A stretch of 64,000 bases of DNA from Pseudomonadota bacterium (lineage in GTDB: Bacteria > Pseudomonadota > Alphaproteobacteria > Rhizobiales > Xanthobacteraceae), in NCBI GenBank assembly GCA_018971625.1, contig JAGXAJ010000008.1, forward strand, positions 1-64,000. Direction: 5' to 3'. The position numbers and the translations under genes were made by a program. Under the pieces are notes generated by a model. The model was not told where the DNA came from, searched no databases, and saw nothing but the letters and a program-made list of their open reading frames with translations. Shown piece after piece: positions 25,764-34,790 of this stretch (position 1 is the first letter of the stretch; each line of letters opens with the position of its first letter).

Positions 25764-26257
25764 CGAATGTGGATAACCGGCGAAGCTCGATCAGGCGGTC
25801 TTGGTGTAGATCTTCGAAAACTGTCCTGGGCGGTCTTGGCGCCGTCGGTGACGAACTTGCCGAGATAGTCGGTGGTCGCCTTCGCCCGCGACATGAACAG
25901 TTCGCCCTGGGCACGAACCATATCCGACTGGATCTGGACCGCTTCGTTGAACGATCTGGCAGAAGCCAGTCTGTCAATGCCGGCGAGGAACGCCTCCGCA
26001 TCCTGGTACATCGCCTGCTGGATGTTGCGGCTGATCTTGGCGACCTCGGAAACCGAGTCAGCAACGGTGCTCTCGATCGCAGCGGTCACCTTCTCCGAAC
26101 CGGCATGGAGATCGGCAGCGCCTTCCTTGGCGGTGTTGGCGGTCTTCTCGACGAATTCACGAGCGGCTTCTGGAACCTCGAGATTCCCGAGCGCATCGGT
26201 GACGGGGCTGAACGCATCCTTGACGCTGTCAAATGCCGGTTTGGCTTTTGTGGCCAT
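25751..26257 (-). CDS. Phasin family protein, probable frameshift at the C-terminus
   Basis: Granule-associated protein that coats polyhydroxyalkanoate particles. From the ATG at 26257 (GGAGAGG upstream) it reads MATKAKPAFDSVKDAF, VEKTANTAKEGAADLHAG and DRLASARSFNEAVQIQSDMV, typical of helical rhizobial phasins. After TDGAKTAQDSF the frame gives RRSTPRPPDR and runs on to 25751, through the terminator. One base shift gives SKIYTKTA and a stop at 25791, the usual phasin end. So a single T was probably lost from a TTT run (or the read has an error). The protein body of about 145 residues is normal, so function may survive. Confidence 0.85.
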   Translation of the reverse strand: MATKAKPAFDSVKDAFSPVTDALGNLEVPEAAREFVEKTANTAKEGAADLHAGSEKVTAAIESTVADSVSEVAKISRNIQQAMYQDAEAFLAGIDRLASARSFNEAVQIQSDMVRAQGELFMSRAKATTDYLGKFVTDGAKTAQDSFRRSTPRPPDRASPVIHIRRSA

Positions 26258-26344
26258 GGACCTCTCCATCCTCAGTTTGAGCTATGGGCTCACCCCGTCC
26301 AGAATTGGCCCGAGGTAGATCTGCTGTGTGCCACGATAAATGGT

Positions 26345-26370
26345 GCATCGCAACATGAATGTTGCAATGC
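26345..26370. promoter_or_regulatory. TGC/GCA-rich palindrome upstream of the phasin gene
   Basis: GCAT-C-GCAACAT, two central bases, ATGTTGC-A-ATGC: a 26-bp palindrome with one mismatched pair, 88-113 bp before the phasin start. PhaR-type regulators of phasin genes in related bacteria bind TGC/GCA-rich inverted repeats, so this is a candidate operator. Binding itself is inference. Confidence 0.5.
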
Positions 26371-26505
26371 AAAGTCACTAGCTCGTGATGTATTGCGACC
26401 TAGCCACTCCTCAAGTCAGATCCGAATTCGCGCGAACAGCCGATTGAAATACATTGGCAAATCGTATCTTGCCGAAAGCAGGTAGACGCTCCCCCCAATG
26501 CACCG

Positions 26506-26868
26506 TCAGTGCTGGACGGCATCCGGAAGGCCATAGGCCTCCATCTGAGCGCGGACCTGCGCCACACGCGGGCCGGCCGCCCAGCGATCGAACCTGCGGT
26601 AGGATCTGACGTATTCGTCGTTCCAGATGTTTTCCCACAATTGCACCTGGCTGACCGTGCGCGAGGCCGGCCGCAGCATCTCGAATGACGACAGGATCAT
26701 TTCCGGCGGTACATTGCCGATGCTATCGACCAGCCGGTCGACGTCGAAATAGCGTCGGGGAGAAATTCCGGAACAGCTTCATTTCGTGGAAATCGATTGG
26801 CGTGGTGAAGCAGATCAGGTTCTTCATCGGTCCATTGGAGAGGTTGCCAATCGAAGATCGCCGACAGG
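26506..26868 (-). pseudogene. Remnant of a PhaC-like (class III PHA synthase family) gene
   Basis: Minus strand, read across a frameshift near 26757: GNLSNGPMKNLICFTTPIDF, HEMKLFRNFS, then RRYFDVDRLVDSIGNVPPEM, ILSSFEMLRPASRTVSQVQL, WENIWNDEYVRSYRRFDRWA. This is the central part of PhaC-type synthases after the nucleophile. The sequence breaks after RWA and stops at 26506-26508. The N-terminal half with the lipase-box cysteine is missing; the hydrolase gene begins to fill that side at 26871. It sits beside the phasin gene, consistent with a former PHA locus. Confidence 0.7.
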
Positions 26869-26870
26869 CA

Positions 26871-27677
26871 TTAGTAGACCGATTGCGCATTTTCCGGAAG
26901 CGCATATGCCATGGCAAATGGACCGGACCGGTCAAATGGGCTGAATTGCCCCTCGGGCTGGGCCAGACGATCCGCGATTGCCCATAACGCGGCTGCATTG
27001 ACGCCGATCCCGGTATGGCTGGCAAGGTGGACCTCGATATTTTCCGCGGTATCGGATGAACGCAACAGGCAGGTGCGCCAGTTCACGATGCCGTCGGCGC
27101 GCGAATAGATCGAGGTCGCCGGCACCGGCAGATCGCCCGCTATGGCTCGTCGCAGTTCAGAGTCCTCTTCCACTGTTTGGCCCGACATCGCTTCATAGAG
27201 CCGCGTCGCATTGGTCGCGCGCACATCGCCCGCGAACGGACTCGCCAATGTCACCACGCCACGCACCATCTCGGGCGCCTGCAGCGCCAGGTCCCGCGCA
27301 TAGACGCCGCCGAGGCTCCATCCGACGATGCTGACCTTGCGTCCGGTGGTGGCGTGGATCGAAGCCAGCCGATCGCGCAGGCCTGACCGCATCCGGGATA
27401 CGCCGCCGGTGTTGCGGCCCATCTGCCAGGCATGGGCATCATAACCGAGTTCGCTGAGATAGCGCCGCAGCGGCGCCAGCGACAGATCGCTGGCGAGGAA
27501 TCCCGGCAACGCCAGCACCGGGTGGCCGTCGCCGCGTGGCGCGCGCATCAACAGCGGCGCCAACAACAGGCTGGTGTTGAACTCGAAGATCCCTCTCGCC
27601 TCGGCCAGCAACAGGCCGAGGCTGGGCGGCCGAAGCTTGTCGGACGCGCGTGGTTCGCCTGCGGTGGGTGGCATCAT
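26871..27677 (-). CDS. Alpha/beta hydrolase (PGAP1/lipase-like)
   Basis: 268 residues. Triad S121 in GWSLGG, D195 in YSRADGIVNW and H221 in ASHTGIGV; oxyanion region LALPGFLASDLS. The fold and Ser-Asp-His order point to a lipase or esterase. Its ATG at 27677 overlaps the stop of the DUF6489 gene (ATGA), so the two are translationally coupled. Its stop abuts the PhaC-like remnant. An intracellular PHA or lipid ester substrate is possible by context but unproven. Confidence 0.85.
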   Translation of the reverse strand: MMPPTAGEPRASDKLRPPSLGLLLAEARGIFEFNTSLLLAPLLMRAPRGDGHPVLALPGFLASDLSLAPLRRYLSELGYDAHAWQMGRNTGGVSRMRSGLRDRLASIHATTGRKVSIVGWSLGGVYARDLALQAPEMVRGVVTLASPFAGDVRATNATRLYEAMSGQTVEEDSELRRAIAGDLPVPATSIYSRADGIVNWRTCLLRSSDTAENIEVHLASHTGIGVNAAALWAIADRLAQPEGQFSPFDRSGPFAMAYALPENAQSVY

Positions 27678-27931
27678 TTCTTCTTGTCGTCGGGACGCCT
27701 GCCACCAAGGCCGGCCATGGTCGCAAACATGTCCTGGAACCGTTCGGCGAGTTTGGGATCGAAGGTGAACCAACTGTGCATCAGCGCTTCCGGCGAAACG
27801 CTCTGGATGTTGGTTATCATCTGCTGCTGCAGCTTTTCCATCACCGCCGCCTGCATCGGCTGCACGTCGGGCAATCCGAAGAACTGCCTGGCCTCCAGTG
27901 GCGAGCAATCGATCTCGATGTTCACTTTCAT
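27674..27931 (-). CDS. DUF6489 family protein
   Basis: 85 residues from the ATG at 27931 with AAGGAG upstream. Reads MKVNIEIDCSPLEARQFFGL, PDVQPMQAAVMEKLQQQM and a C-terminal tail of charged residues PDDKKK. This matches the small alphaproteobacterial DUF6489 family, usually next to PHA or lipid hydrolase genes (from memory). No catalytic motif. Coupled by 4-bp overlap to the alpha/beta hydrolase downstream. Confidence 0.8.
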   Translation of the reverse strand: MKVNIEIDCSPLEARQFFGLPDVQPMQAAVMEKLQQQMITNIQSVSPEALMHSWFTFDPKLAERFQDMFATMAGLGGRRPDDKKK

Positions 27932-28003
27932 GTCCGCCGCTCCTTGGGGATCTCTTCCGCCCGTTTCAGTATCGCCGCGACCGGCCGCAGGACGCAAGCG
28001 GCC

Positions 28004-28155
28004 TCAGCCTGCGATCTGCAGGATCGTCAGCCAAACCGCTGACCGCAAAGGACGCGGGATCCGCGAATGAGTCTCGCCGGTCAGCATTTCCGCCGGCCGG
28101 CGGCCGATGGCGGGACCGAGCGTCAGGCCGTGATGCCGCAGCGCGCAAACCAAGG
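28004..28155 (-). pseudogene. C-terminal scrap of an FAD-dependent (DAO-type) oxidase
   Basis: Minus strand LVCALRHHGLTLGPAIGRRP followed by AEMLTGE resembles the last FAD-contact segment of D-amino-acid/glycine oxidase-like proteins (HxGLTLGPxTGRxxAEM). It runs to TGA at 28004-28006. Nothing of the Rossmann half is present; upstream is the RND permease gene. A small remnant. Confidence 0.45.
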
Positions 28156-28164
28156 CTTCGGCTG

Positions 28165-31100
28165 CTAGCTCGCCTTGAGCGCTTTCGGACCGAGACCGAA
28201 CTCAGCGATTTCCCTCGCCCGTTCAGACTCGGCACCCGCGCGATGATCGGTCGCGATCGCCACGTAGACCGCAGGCAGCACGAACAGCGTGAACATCGTC
28301 CCGATCGACATGCCGGACACCACCACAAGACCGATCGAGAACCGGCTCGCGGCACCGGCGCCCGATGCGGTCAACAGCGGAATAAGGCCAGTGACCATCG
28401 CCGCCGTCGTCATCAGAATCGGACGAAGCCGAACCCGCGCCGCCATCTCGATCGCCGAGCGCCGGTCCAGCCCCTCGTTCAGTTGCAGTTCGTTGGCGAA
28501 CTCGACCATCAGGATGCCGTGCTTGCTGATCAAGCCGACCAGCGTCAGCAGGCCGACTTGGGTATAGATGTTCATGGTGGCGGCTCCGAAGAACAACGGC
28601 AGCAAGGCGCCGACAATCGCCATGGGAACGCTGATCATGATGACCAGGGGATCGCGCAGGCTCTCAAACTGTGCCGCCAGCACGAGAAAGATGATGATCA
28701 GCGCAAAGCCGAAGGTAACTGCGAGCTGGTTGCCTTCCTGCACATATTGCCGGGAATCCGCCAGGTAATCATGGCTGAAGCCAGCCGGTAGTTGCTTGGC
28801 CAGACCCTCGAGGAAGTCCACCGCCTGTCCGACGGTCACGCCGGGCATCGGCACCGCCTGGAAAGTAGCGGAGTTGAGCTGATTGTAGTGCGTCAGCGCG
28901 TTGGGATCGGTGCCGGTCTCGATCGAGACCAGCGTCGACAATGGGACCTGCTGGCCGGTCGAAGACGGCACGTAATATTCGCCGAGCGACTCGGGCGACA
29001 ATCGCTTGTCGCGCGGCACCTGCGGGATCACCTGGTAGGATCGCCCCTCGAGGTTGAAGCGGTTGACGTAATTGCCGCCGAGCAGGGTCGCCAGCGTATT
29101 GCCGATGCTCAGCATCGTGATGCCAAGATCGCTGGCCTTCGAACGGTCGATCTTGATCCGCACCACCGGCTGGTTGAAATCGAGGTCGCTGTCGGAGACG
29201 ATGAATAATCCGCTCTTGCGCGCGGCATCCTTGATCTTGTTCATCTGCTCGTAGATCGACTGGAAACCGTTGGTCGAATAGATCACCATCTGCACCGGCA
29301 GGCCGCCGGGACCACCGGGCAACGGCGGCAGGTTAAAGGCGAATGCGTTGACGCCTTCGATCTTGCTGAGTTCCGCCTGCACCAACGGCTTCAGCTTGAT
29401 CGAGGAGCGCTTCCGCTCGTCCCAAGGCTTCAGCAGCATGCCGGCGATGCCGCCCTGCGGGCCGTTGATGCCATTCAGAACGAAGCGCAGATCGGTTTCC
29501 GGGAAACTCGCAAACGCCTTGTCGAGCTTCGCGCCGTAATAATCGATATAGTCGATGTTGGCGTATTTCGGCGCCTTGGTCACCGCGAACACGATGCCCT
29601 GATCTTCTTCTGGCGCCAGTTCCTTTGAGGTGTGCATATAGAGAAAGCCGACCAGCCCAAGGATGGTGAGCGCGAACATCGCGGTGATCGGACGATAGTC
29701 GAGCGAACGATCGAGCTGCCGGCCGTACCATCGCGTCACCGAACCGAATACGCGATTGACGACCCTGGCAAAACGCCCCTCGTCTGCGCTCTTGAGGAAC
29801 ACCGAGCACATCATCGGCGACAGCGTCAGCGCGATGACACCCGAAACGATCACCGAGCCCGCCAGCGTAAAGGCGAATTCGCGGAACAGCGCGCCGGTCA
29901 GGCCGCCAAGGAAGCCGATCGGCGCATAGACGGCGGCCAGCGTAATGGTCATGGAGATGACCGGTCCGACGATCTCGCGCGCGCCTTGCATCGCAGCCTG
30001 CACCGGAGGTTTGCCCTCCTCGAGATGCCGGTGGATGTTCTCCACCACCACGATGGCGTCGTCGACGACGAGACCGATCGCCAGCACCATCGCCAGCAAG
30101 GTGAGCAAATTGATGCTGAAGCCCATCATCAGCATCAGGCTGCAGACACCGATCAGCGACAGCGGTATCGTCACCACCGGGATGATCACCGAACGCAGCG
30201 AAGCCAGGAACAGAAAGATCACGACGATCACGATCAGGATTGCCTCGCCGAGCGTCTTCTCCACCTCGTCGATCGAGGACTGGATGAATTTGGTCGAATC
30301 GTAGGCCACCTTCATTTTCATCGACGGGGGCAGATTGCGTTCAAGTTCCGGGAATAGCGCGCGGACCCCCTTGACCAGGGTGAGCGGGTTACCCTGTGGC
30401 GTCGCTTGCACGCCGATGAAAATCGCGTGCTCGCCATTGAAGGCGACGCTGGCGTCGGTGCTCTGCGCAGCAAGTTCGACGGTGGCGATATCCTCCATTC
30501 GCACAAAACCGCCGTCCTTGGATTTGACGATCATCCGCTTGAACTGGTCGACGTTGGCAAGGTCGGTATTGGTCGAAACGTTGGAGACGATGAAAAAGCC
30601 CTTGGACTGGCCTGCTGCGGCCTGAAAGTTGTTGGCGGTGATCGCCGCCGAAACGTCAGCCGGCGAAACGCCGCGGCCGGCCATCCGTTCCGGGTCGAGC
30701 CACAGCCGCATCGCGAAGGTTTGCCCGCCGAGGATGTCGGCCGACGCGACGCCGTCGACGGTGGACAGCACGGGCTGCACCACGCGCGTCAGATAGTCCG
30801 AGATCGCCGAGCCCGACAGCACTTCGCTGGAGAAGCCGAGATACATCACCGCCGTGGTCTGGCCGGTGGTCTTGGTCACGATCGGGTCGTTGGATTCCTT
30901 CGGGATCAGATATTTGACCGAGTTCACCTTGGCGAGAACTTCAGTGAGCGCCTGGTTCGGATCGAAGTTCAGCTTGATGTAGACCTGGATCGTGCTGGTG
31001 CCGAGCACCGATGACGAGGTCATGTAGTCGACGCCCTCGGCCGAGGCGACCGCCTGCTCGATCGGCGTCGTGATGAAGCCCTGGATCAGGTTGGCGGACG

Positions 31101-31260
31101 CGCCGGGATACACCGTGGTGATGTTGACCACGGTGTTCGACAGCTTCGGATATTGCCGGATCGGCAGGCTGGTCGCGGCCTTGAACCCGATCAGCAGGAT
31201 CAGGAGGCTTACGACCACCGATAACACCGGCCGCTTGATGAAGATGTCGGTCCAGACCAT
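28165..31260 (-). CDS. RND efflux permease (HAE1/AcrB family)
   Basis: 1031 residues, full length. Inner-membrane proton-driven pump subunit of a tripartite drug exporter. Starts MVWTDIFIKRPVLSVVVSLL; porter-domain stretches VVNITTVYPGASANLIQGFI and TSSSVLGTSTIQVYI; proton-relay aspartates near 405 in IGLVVDDAIVVVEN; C-terminal half RPILMTTAAMVTGLIPLL and GMSIGTMFTLFVLPAVY. Downstream of its adaptor with an 18-bp gap in a tetR-MFP-RND operon; no outer-membrane channel gene is present here, so TolC-like partners must be encoded elsewhere. Confidence 0.95.
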   Translation of the reverse strand: MVWTDIFIKRPVLSVVVSLLILLIGFKAATSLPIRQYPKLSNTVVNITTVYPGASANLIQGFITTPIEQAVASAEGVDYMTSSSVLGTSTIQVYIKLNFDPNQALTEVLAKVNSVKYLIPKESNDPIVTKTTGQTTAVMYLGFSSEVLSGSAISDYLTRVVQPVLSTVDGVASADILGGQTFAMRLWLDPERMAGRGVSPADVSAAITANNFQAAAGQSKGFFIVSNVSTNTDLANVDQFKRMIVKSKDGGFVRMEDIATVELAAQSTDASVAFNGEHAIFIGVQATPQGNPLTLVKGVRALFPELERNLPPSMKMKVAYDSTKFIQSSIDEVEKTLGEAILIVIVVIFLFLASLRSVIIPVVTIPLSLIGVCSLMLMMGFSINLLTLLAMVLAIGLVVDDAIVVVENIHRHLEEGKPPVQAAMQGAREIVGPVISMTITLAAVYAPIGFLGGLTGALFREFAFTLAGSVIVSGVIALTLSPMMCSVFLKSADEGRFARVVNRVFGSVTRWYGRQLDRSLDYRPITAMFALTILGLVGFLYMHTSKELAPEEDQGIVFAVTKAPKYANIDYIDYYGAKLDKAFASFPETDLRFVLNGINGPQGGIAGMLLKPWDERKRSSIKLKPLVQAELSKIEGVNAFAFNLPPLPGGPGGLPVQMVIYSTNGFQSIYEQMNKIKDAARKSGLFIVSDSDLDFNQPVVRIKIDRSKASDLGITMLSIGNTLATLLGGNYVNRFNLEGRSYQVIPQVPRDKRLSPESLGEYYVPSSTGQQVPLSTLVSIETGTDPNALTHYNQLNSATFQAVPMPGVTVGQAVDFLEGLAKQLPAGFSHDYLADSRQYVQEGNQLAVTFGFALIIIFLVLAAQFESLRDPLVIMISVPMAIVGALLPLFFGAATMNIYTQVGLLTLVGLISKHGILMVEFANELQLNEGLDRRSAIEMAARVRLRPILMTTAAMVTGLIPLLTASGAGAASRFSIGLVVVSGMSIGTMFTLFVLPAVYVAIATDHRAGAESERAREIAEFGLGPKALKAS

Positions 31261-31278
31261 CGCAACGGGCTCCGAAAC

Positions 31279-32472
31279 TCAATAACGCGGCGGGTTGGCC
31301 GGGATCGGCGGCGGCCCGTCGGGCGAGATCGACACTGCCGCGCCCGATTGCAGCTTGAGCTGGCCGACGGCGACCACGCGATCGCCGGCCTTGACGCCCT
31401 CGACGATTTCGGCCCTGCCGTCGATCCTGTTGCCGGTCCGCACGAAGGTACGTACGGCGGACAGGCTGGTTTTGCCGTCGTCCTCTTTCTTCTCGGTGAT
31501 CAGGAAGACCGAATCTCCGTACAGCGTGTAGTCGACTGCCGTCTCCGGCACCGTAACGACCGGCGGCTTGTCCGGCAGCACCACCGTGATGGTCGCGAAC
31601 ATGCCGGGCTTGAGGATATGATCGGGATTGGCGATCGTGGCCTGCACGCGGATGTTGCGGGTGTCGGTCGAGATCTGGGGCTCGATCGTGGTGATCTTGC
31701 CCTCGAATGGCCGCTTCGGATAGGCATCAACCACGATGCGCACGGTCTGGCCTGCCTTGAGCTCGCCACTGTCTTTTTCGGTCACGGTGAAGTTGGCGTA
31801 CAGCGTCGACAGATCCGTCAAGCTCACGATCTGAGTGCCGGCGGTGAGGAACTGGCCGACTTCGACGTGACGCACACCGAGCTGTCCGTCGAACGGCGCA
31901 CGCACCAGCTTCTGCGAAATCATCGCTTCCATCTTGGCGATGCCGGCATTGGCCTGGTCGAACGTCGACTGCGCCTGATCGACGGTTGCCTGCGGGCCGA
32001 ATTGCCGGGCCGCGAGTTGTTTGGCGCGATCGAGCGCCAGCTTCCCCATCACCGCCTGGGCCTTGAAGCTGGCGAGATCGCCCTGTTCGGGTTCATCGAA
32101 CAACTGCACCAGCGGAGTGCCCGCCTTCACGGTCGAACCGGCCTTGAACATAATGTCGGTGATGCGGCCGCTGACGTCGGAGGTGACGTTGACCTGGTGC
32201 ACGGCCGCCAGATCGCCGACCGCCGTGAGCAGATTCGGAATCACTTCGGCTTTGGCGACCGCGATGCTGACCGGCGTCGGCGGCGGCTTCATGCTGGCAA
32301 AGAACTGCTTGATGGCATGCTCGCGGAACGCGTTGAACCCGACCAGCGCGCCGACCAAAAGCGCCAGCAGCAACCCGACAATGATGAACCAGCGCAACGT
32401 CCGCGCCGGCCGGACCTGCGGCTTGTCGCTGATCGGCTTACCCGAGATATTGGCTTCTCTCGCGATGTTCAT
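31279..32472 (-). CDS. RND efflux periplasmic adaptor subunit (MFP)
   Basis: 397 residues from the ATG at 32472, which has GGAAGG eight bases upstream; GTG at 32481 is the alternative. One N-terminal membrane anchor (WFIIVGLLLALLVGALVG), then barrel-sandwich/lipoyl halves around VNVTSDVSGRITDIMFKAGS and APFDGQLGVRHVEVGQFLTA flanking a coiled-coil hairpin, and a beta-barrel with TLYANFTVTEKDSGELKAGQ. Joins the RND pump to an outer-membrane channel. It begins one base after the tetR stop. Confidence 0.95.
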   Translation of the reverse strand: MNIAREANISGKPISDKPQVRPARTLRWFIIVGLLLALLVGALVGFNAFREHAIKQFFASMKPPPTPVSIAVAKAEVIPNLLTAVGDLAAVHQVNVTSDVSGRITDIMFKAGSTVKAGTPLVQLFDEPEQGDLASFKAQAVMGKLALDRAKQLAARQFGPQATVDQAQSTFDQANAGIAKMEAMISQKLVRAPFDGQLGVRHVEVGQFLTAGTQIVSLTDLSTLYANFTVTEKDSGELKAGQTVRIVVDAYPKRPFEGKITTIEPQISTDTRNIRVQATIANPDHILKPGMFATITVVLPDKPPVVTVPETAVDYTLYGDSVFLITEKKEDDGKTSLSAVRTFVRTGNRIDGRAEIVEGVKAGDRVVAVGQLKLQSGAAVSISPDGPPPIPANPPRY

Positions 32473-32473
32473 G

Positions 32474-33175
32474 TCATGCACCTTCCGCAGCTGTCTGGCG
32501 TGCCGGGTCCGACGAACGGCCGCTGCTCAAATGAGAAGTTAGTGCAGCTTCGTGAAGTCCGATGCCGCGAAGGAGGAACTCGCAAAGCTGGCGCTCGAGA
32601 TCGGGCGCATTGCCGTAGGACAGACAGGGCACCGCGGGAATTCGCGAGAGCGCCGCCATCAGCAGGGTGTGGTGGGCAAACCAGAACAGATTGAGTGGGT
32701 CGCTTCCGATCCGCGAGGCATCACCGGCCCCTACCGCGCGATCAAGCGAAGCGATGAAGACCGGCCCGATCAAGTCGCCGACTTTGGCGTAAAGCAGGCG
32801 CGCGAATTCGCCGTCGTCGAGATGGCTCGTGGTCATCAGCCGCAGCCGTTGCGCTTCTTCCTCGTCAGGGCCCTCCGCGACGCCGAGGAAGTGCCGCACC
32901 ATGCCCTTGACCAGTTCGACCAGCGTCGCCGTCGAAGGCTCCTGGCCCAAGAGATGCGCCAAATCCGGATCGGCTTGGCATTCCTCGGCCAGGATCTCGG
33001 CGTAGAGCACGGCCTTGGAAGGAAAGTGCTTGAACAGCAGACCTTCCGAAATGGCCGCGGCCGCGGCCACGCTCTTGGTCGTGGTCCCGGCAAAACCGTT
33101 GCGGGCAAAACATCGTTTGGCGGCGCCGAGGATCAGCTGCCGCCGCAAGTCACTGGTCATGCGCAGGGTAGACAT
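32474..33175 (-). CDS. TetR/AcrR family repressor of the efflux operon
   Basis: 233 residues. Helix-turn-helix about 10-57: RRQLILGAAKRCFARNGFAG, TTTKSVAAAAAISEGLLFKH FPSK. C-terminal ligand domain variable. The adaptor ATG follows one base after its TGA, so it is the first gene of the operon it probably controls. A palindromic operator sits 8 bp before its start. The inducer is unknown. Confidence 0.93.
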   Translation of the reverse strand: MSTLRMTSDLRRQLILGAAKRCFARNGFAGTTTKSVAAAAAISEGLLFKHFPSKAVLYAEILAEECQADPDLAHLLGQEPSTATLVELVKGMVRHFLGVAEGPDEEEAQRLRLMTTSHLDDGEFARLLYAKVGDLIGPVFIASLDRAVGAGDASRIGSDPLNLFWFAHHTLLMAALSRIPAVPCLSYGNAPDLERQLCEFLLRGIGLHEAALTSHLSSGRSSDPARQTAAEGA

Positions 33176-33182
33176 AGGGCGT

Positions 33183-33198
33183 GTGAGTAATCACTCAC
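33183..33198. promoter_or_regulatory. TetR-type operator palindrome
   Basis: GTGAGT-AATC-ACTCAC at 33183-33198, eight bases upstream of the tetR start. Perfect 6-bp arms with a 4-bp centre, the general form (TGAGTN4ACTCA) bound by AcrR/TtgR-like repressors. Autoregulation of the tetR-MFP-RND operon is the natural reading. Confidence 0.7.
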
Positions 33199-33240
33199 CA
33201 AGGTAATGTCAAGAAACTTATTGCAGCGCACCACGTCGAA

Positions 33241-33360
33241 TTAGAGCGTTTTCGAGCGAAGCATGCCCTCGGACTTGATCCGAGGGTGGATACCGGTTCA
33301 CGTGAAGAAAATGCGTCAAAACAAGAATCTAGAGTCCCGTTCCGATTTCCATCGGAACGG
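33241..33360. repeat. Long intergenic repeat, copy 1 (TTTTCGAGCGAAG ... TCGGAACGG)
   Basis: Runs from TTAGAGCGTTTTCGAGCGAA to CATCGGAACGG. It contains GGATACCGGTTCACGTGAAG, AAACAAGAATCTAGAG and the inverted pair CCGTTCCGAT / ATCGGAACGG. Related copies at 34791-34888 and 50050-50146 are in the opposite orientation. This copy carries an extra hairpin CCCTCGGACTTGATCCGAGGG split around 33267-33286. Confidence 0.85.
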
Positions 33361-33367
33361 AAGAGCT

Positions 33368-34627
33368 CTACGGAAACAGTCCCCGCGTGGCCTTGGCGGC
33401 GCGGACCTTTTCGACCCCGATCGCCATCGCAGCAGTGCGGTGAGAAATGTTGTCGGTCCTGGCGCGCGCGACCATCTGCTCGAAGGCGCGATCGAGGATA
33501 TGATATTCGCGCCGCATCACTTCCTCTTCCTCCCAGAACAATTGCTGCAAATCCTGCACCCATTCGAAATAGCTGACCACGACGCCGCCCGAATTGCAGA
33601 GAATGTCCGGAATGAGGAAGATTTCGTCACGGCGCTTGTCGAGCACGAGGTCTGCATCTGGCGTGGTCGGGCCGTTGGCGCCTTCGGCCAATATCCGGCA
33701 TTTCAGGTTTTCCGCGATCTTTCCGTCGATCACCCGCTCGATCGCGGCTGGCGCCAGCACGTCACAGGGCAGCGTCAGGACTTGCGCGGGATCGAATTGC
33801 AGTTGGTTGGAGAAACCACTGATGCTGCCATGTATGCTCGCGTGTCGCATCAGCGCGGGAATGTCGAGGCCGGCCGCGTCATACAGCGCGCCGGTGTGAT
33901 CGCTGACCGCGATCACCTTGAGGCCGAACCGGTGCAGCCCGAGCGCCGCATAGGAGCCGACATTGCCAAAACCCTGCACCACGGCAGTGGCGTTGCTGGC
34001 GTCGATCGATAATTCCTTCATCACGCGCCGCGCGAGATAGGCGACGCCGCGCCCGGTGGCCTCGCGGCGGCCCAGCGTGCCGCCGGATGCGACCGGCTTG
34101 CCGGTGACGATCTCGGTGACGGTCTGACCCTGGTACATCGAATAGGTGTCCATGAACCAGGCCATCACCTGCTCGTTGGTGCCCATATCGGGCGCCATCA
34201 CATCGGTGTGCGGACCGACAAAGGGAATCATCTCTTGCATGTAGCGCCGCGACAGTGCCTCCAGCTCGCGCTTGGAAAGGGTGGAGAGATCGACCCTGAC
34301 GCCGCCCTTGGCACCGCCATAGGGCAGGCCCACCAGCGCGCATTTCCAGCTCATCCAGATCGCAAGGGCTGCGATCTCGCCGATGTCGACGCTGGGCGCA
34401 AACCGTGTGCCGCCCTTGGTAGGACCAAGCGTAAGGTGATGCTGGACGCGATAGCCCTCGAACACCGCGATCGTGCCGTCATCACAATGGATCGGGCACG
34501 ACACCGTGATCGCGCGCTTCGGCAGCAGCAGCCGCTCGCGCTCATCCATCGGGATTCCAAGGTGATTGGCAATGACGCCGAACTGATTCACCGCCATATC
34601 GAATACCGGACCGGAATAGACGGTCAT
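33368..34627 (-). CDS. Glu/Leu/Phe/Val dehydrogenase family protein (glutamate dehydrogenase-like)
   Basis: 419 residues, the size of NAD-type hexameric GDH (RocG/GudB/GdhA). Interconverts glutamate and 2-oxoglutarate plus ammonia. Substrate part: HHLTLGPTKGGTRFAP and LPYGGAKGGVRVD with catalytic K107; IPFVGPHTDVMAPDMGTNEQ; dinucleotide part VVQGFGNVGSYAALGLHRFG. Specific substrate (Glu versus branched chain) cannot be fixed, but the overall match to GDH is strong. Flanked on both sides by copies of the same long intergenic repeat in opposite orientation. Confidence 0.92.
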   Translation of the reverse strand: MTVYSGPVFDMAVNQFGVIANHLGIPMDERERLLLPKRAITVSCPIHCDDGTIAVFEGYRVQHHLTLGPTKGGTRFAPSVDIGEIAALAIWMSWKCALVGLPYGGAKGGVRVDLSTLSKRELEALSRRYMQEMIPFVGPHTDVMAPDMGTNEQVMAWFMDTYSMYQGQTVTEIVTGKPVASGGTLGRREATGRGVAYLARRVMKELSIDASNATAVVQGFGNVGSYAALGLHRFGLKVIAVSDHTGALYDAAGLDIPALMRHASIHGSISGFSNQLQFDPAQVLTLPCDVLAPAAIERVIDGKIAENLKCRILAEGANGPTTPDADLVLDKRRDEIFLIPDILCNSGGVVVSYFEWVQDLQQLFWEEEEVMRREYHILDRAFEQMVARARTDNISHRTAAMAIGVEKVRAAKATRGLFP

Positions 34628-34790
34628 CGTTCCCTCCTCTCTTGTCTCGTTTCAGGAACTCAGGATGGGCGCAGGCCGTTAGAGGTTGCCGATATGGTCG
34701 TAGTCCCGCCACAAGCGCAGCTCAAGCGACGACGGTGCTCCGATTGCCAATAATTTTGGCGAATGATTCGCGATATCCGGCGATCGAGCC

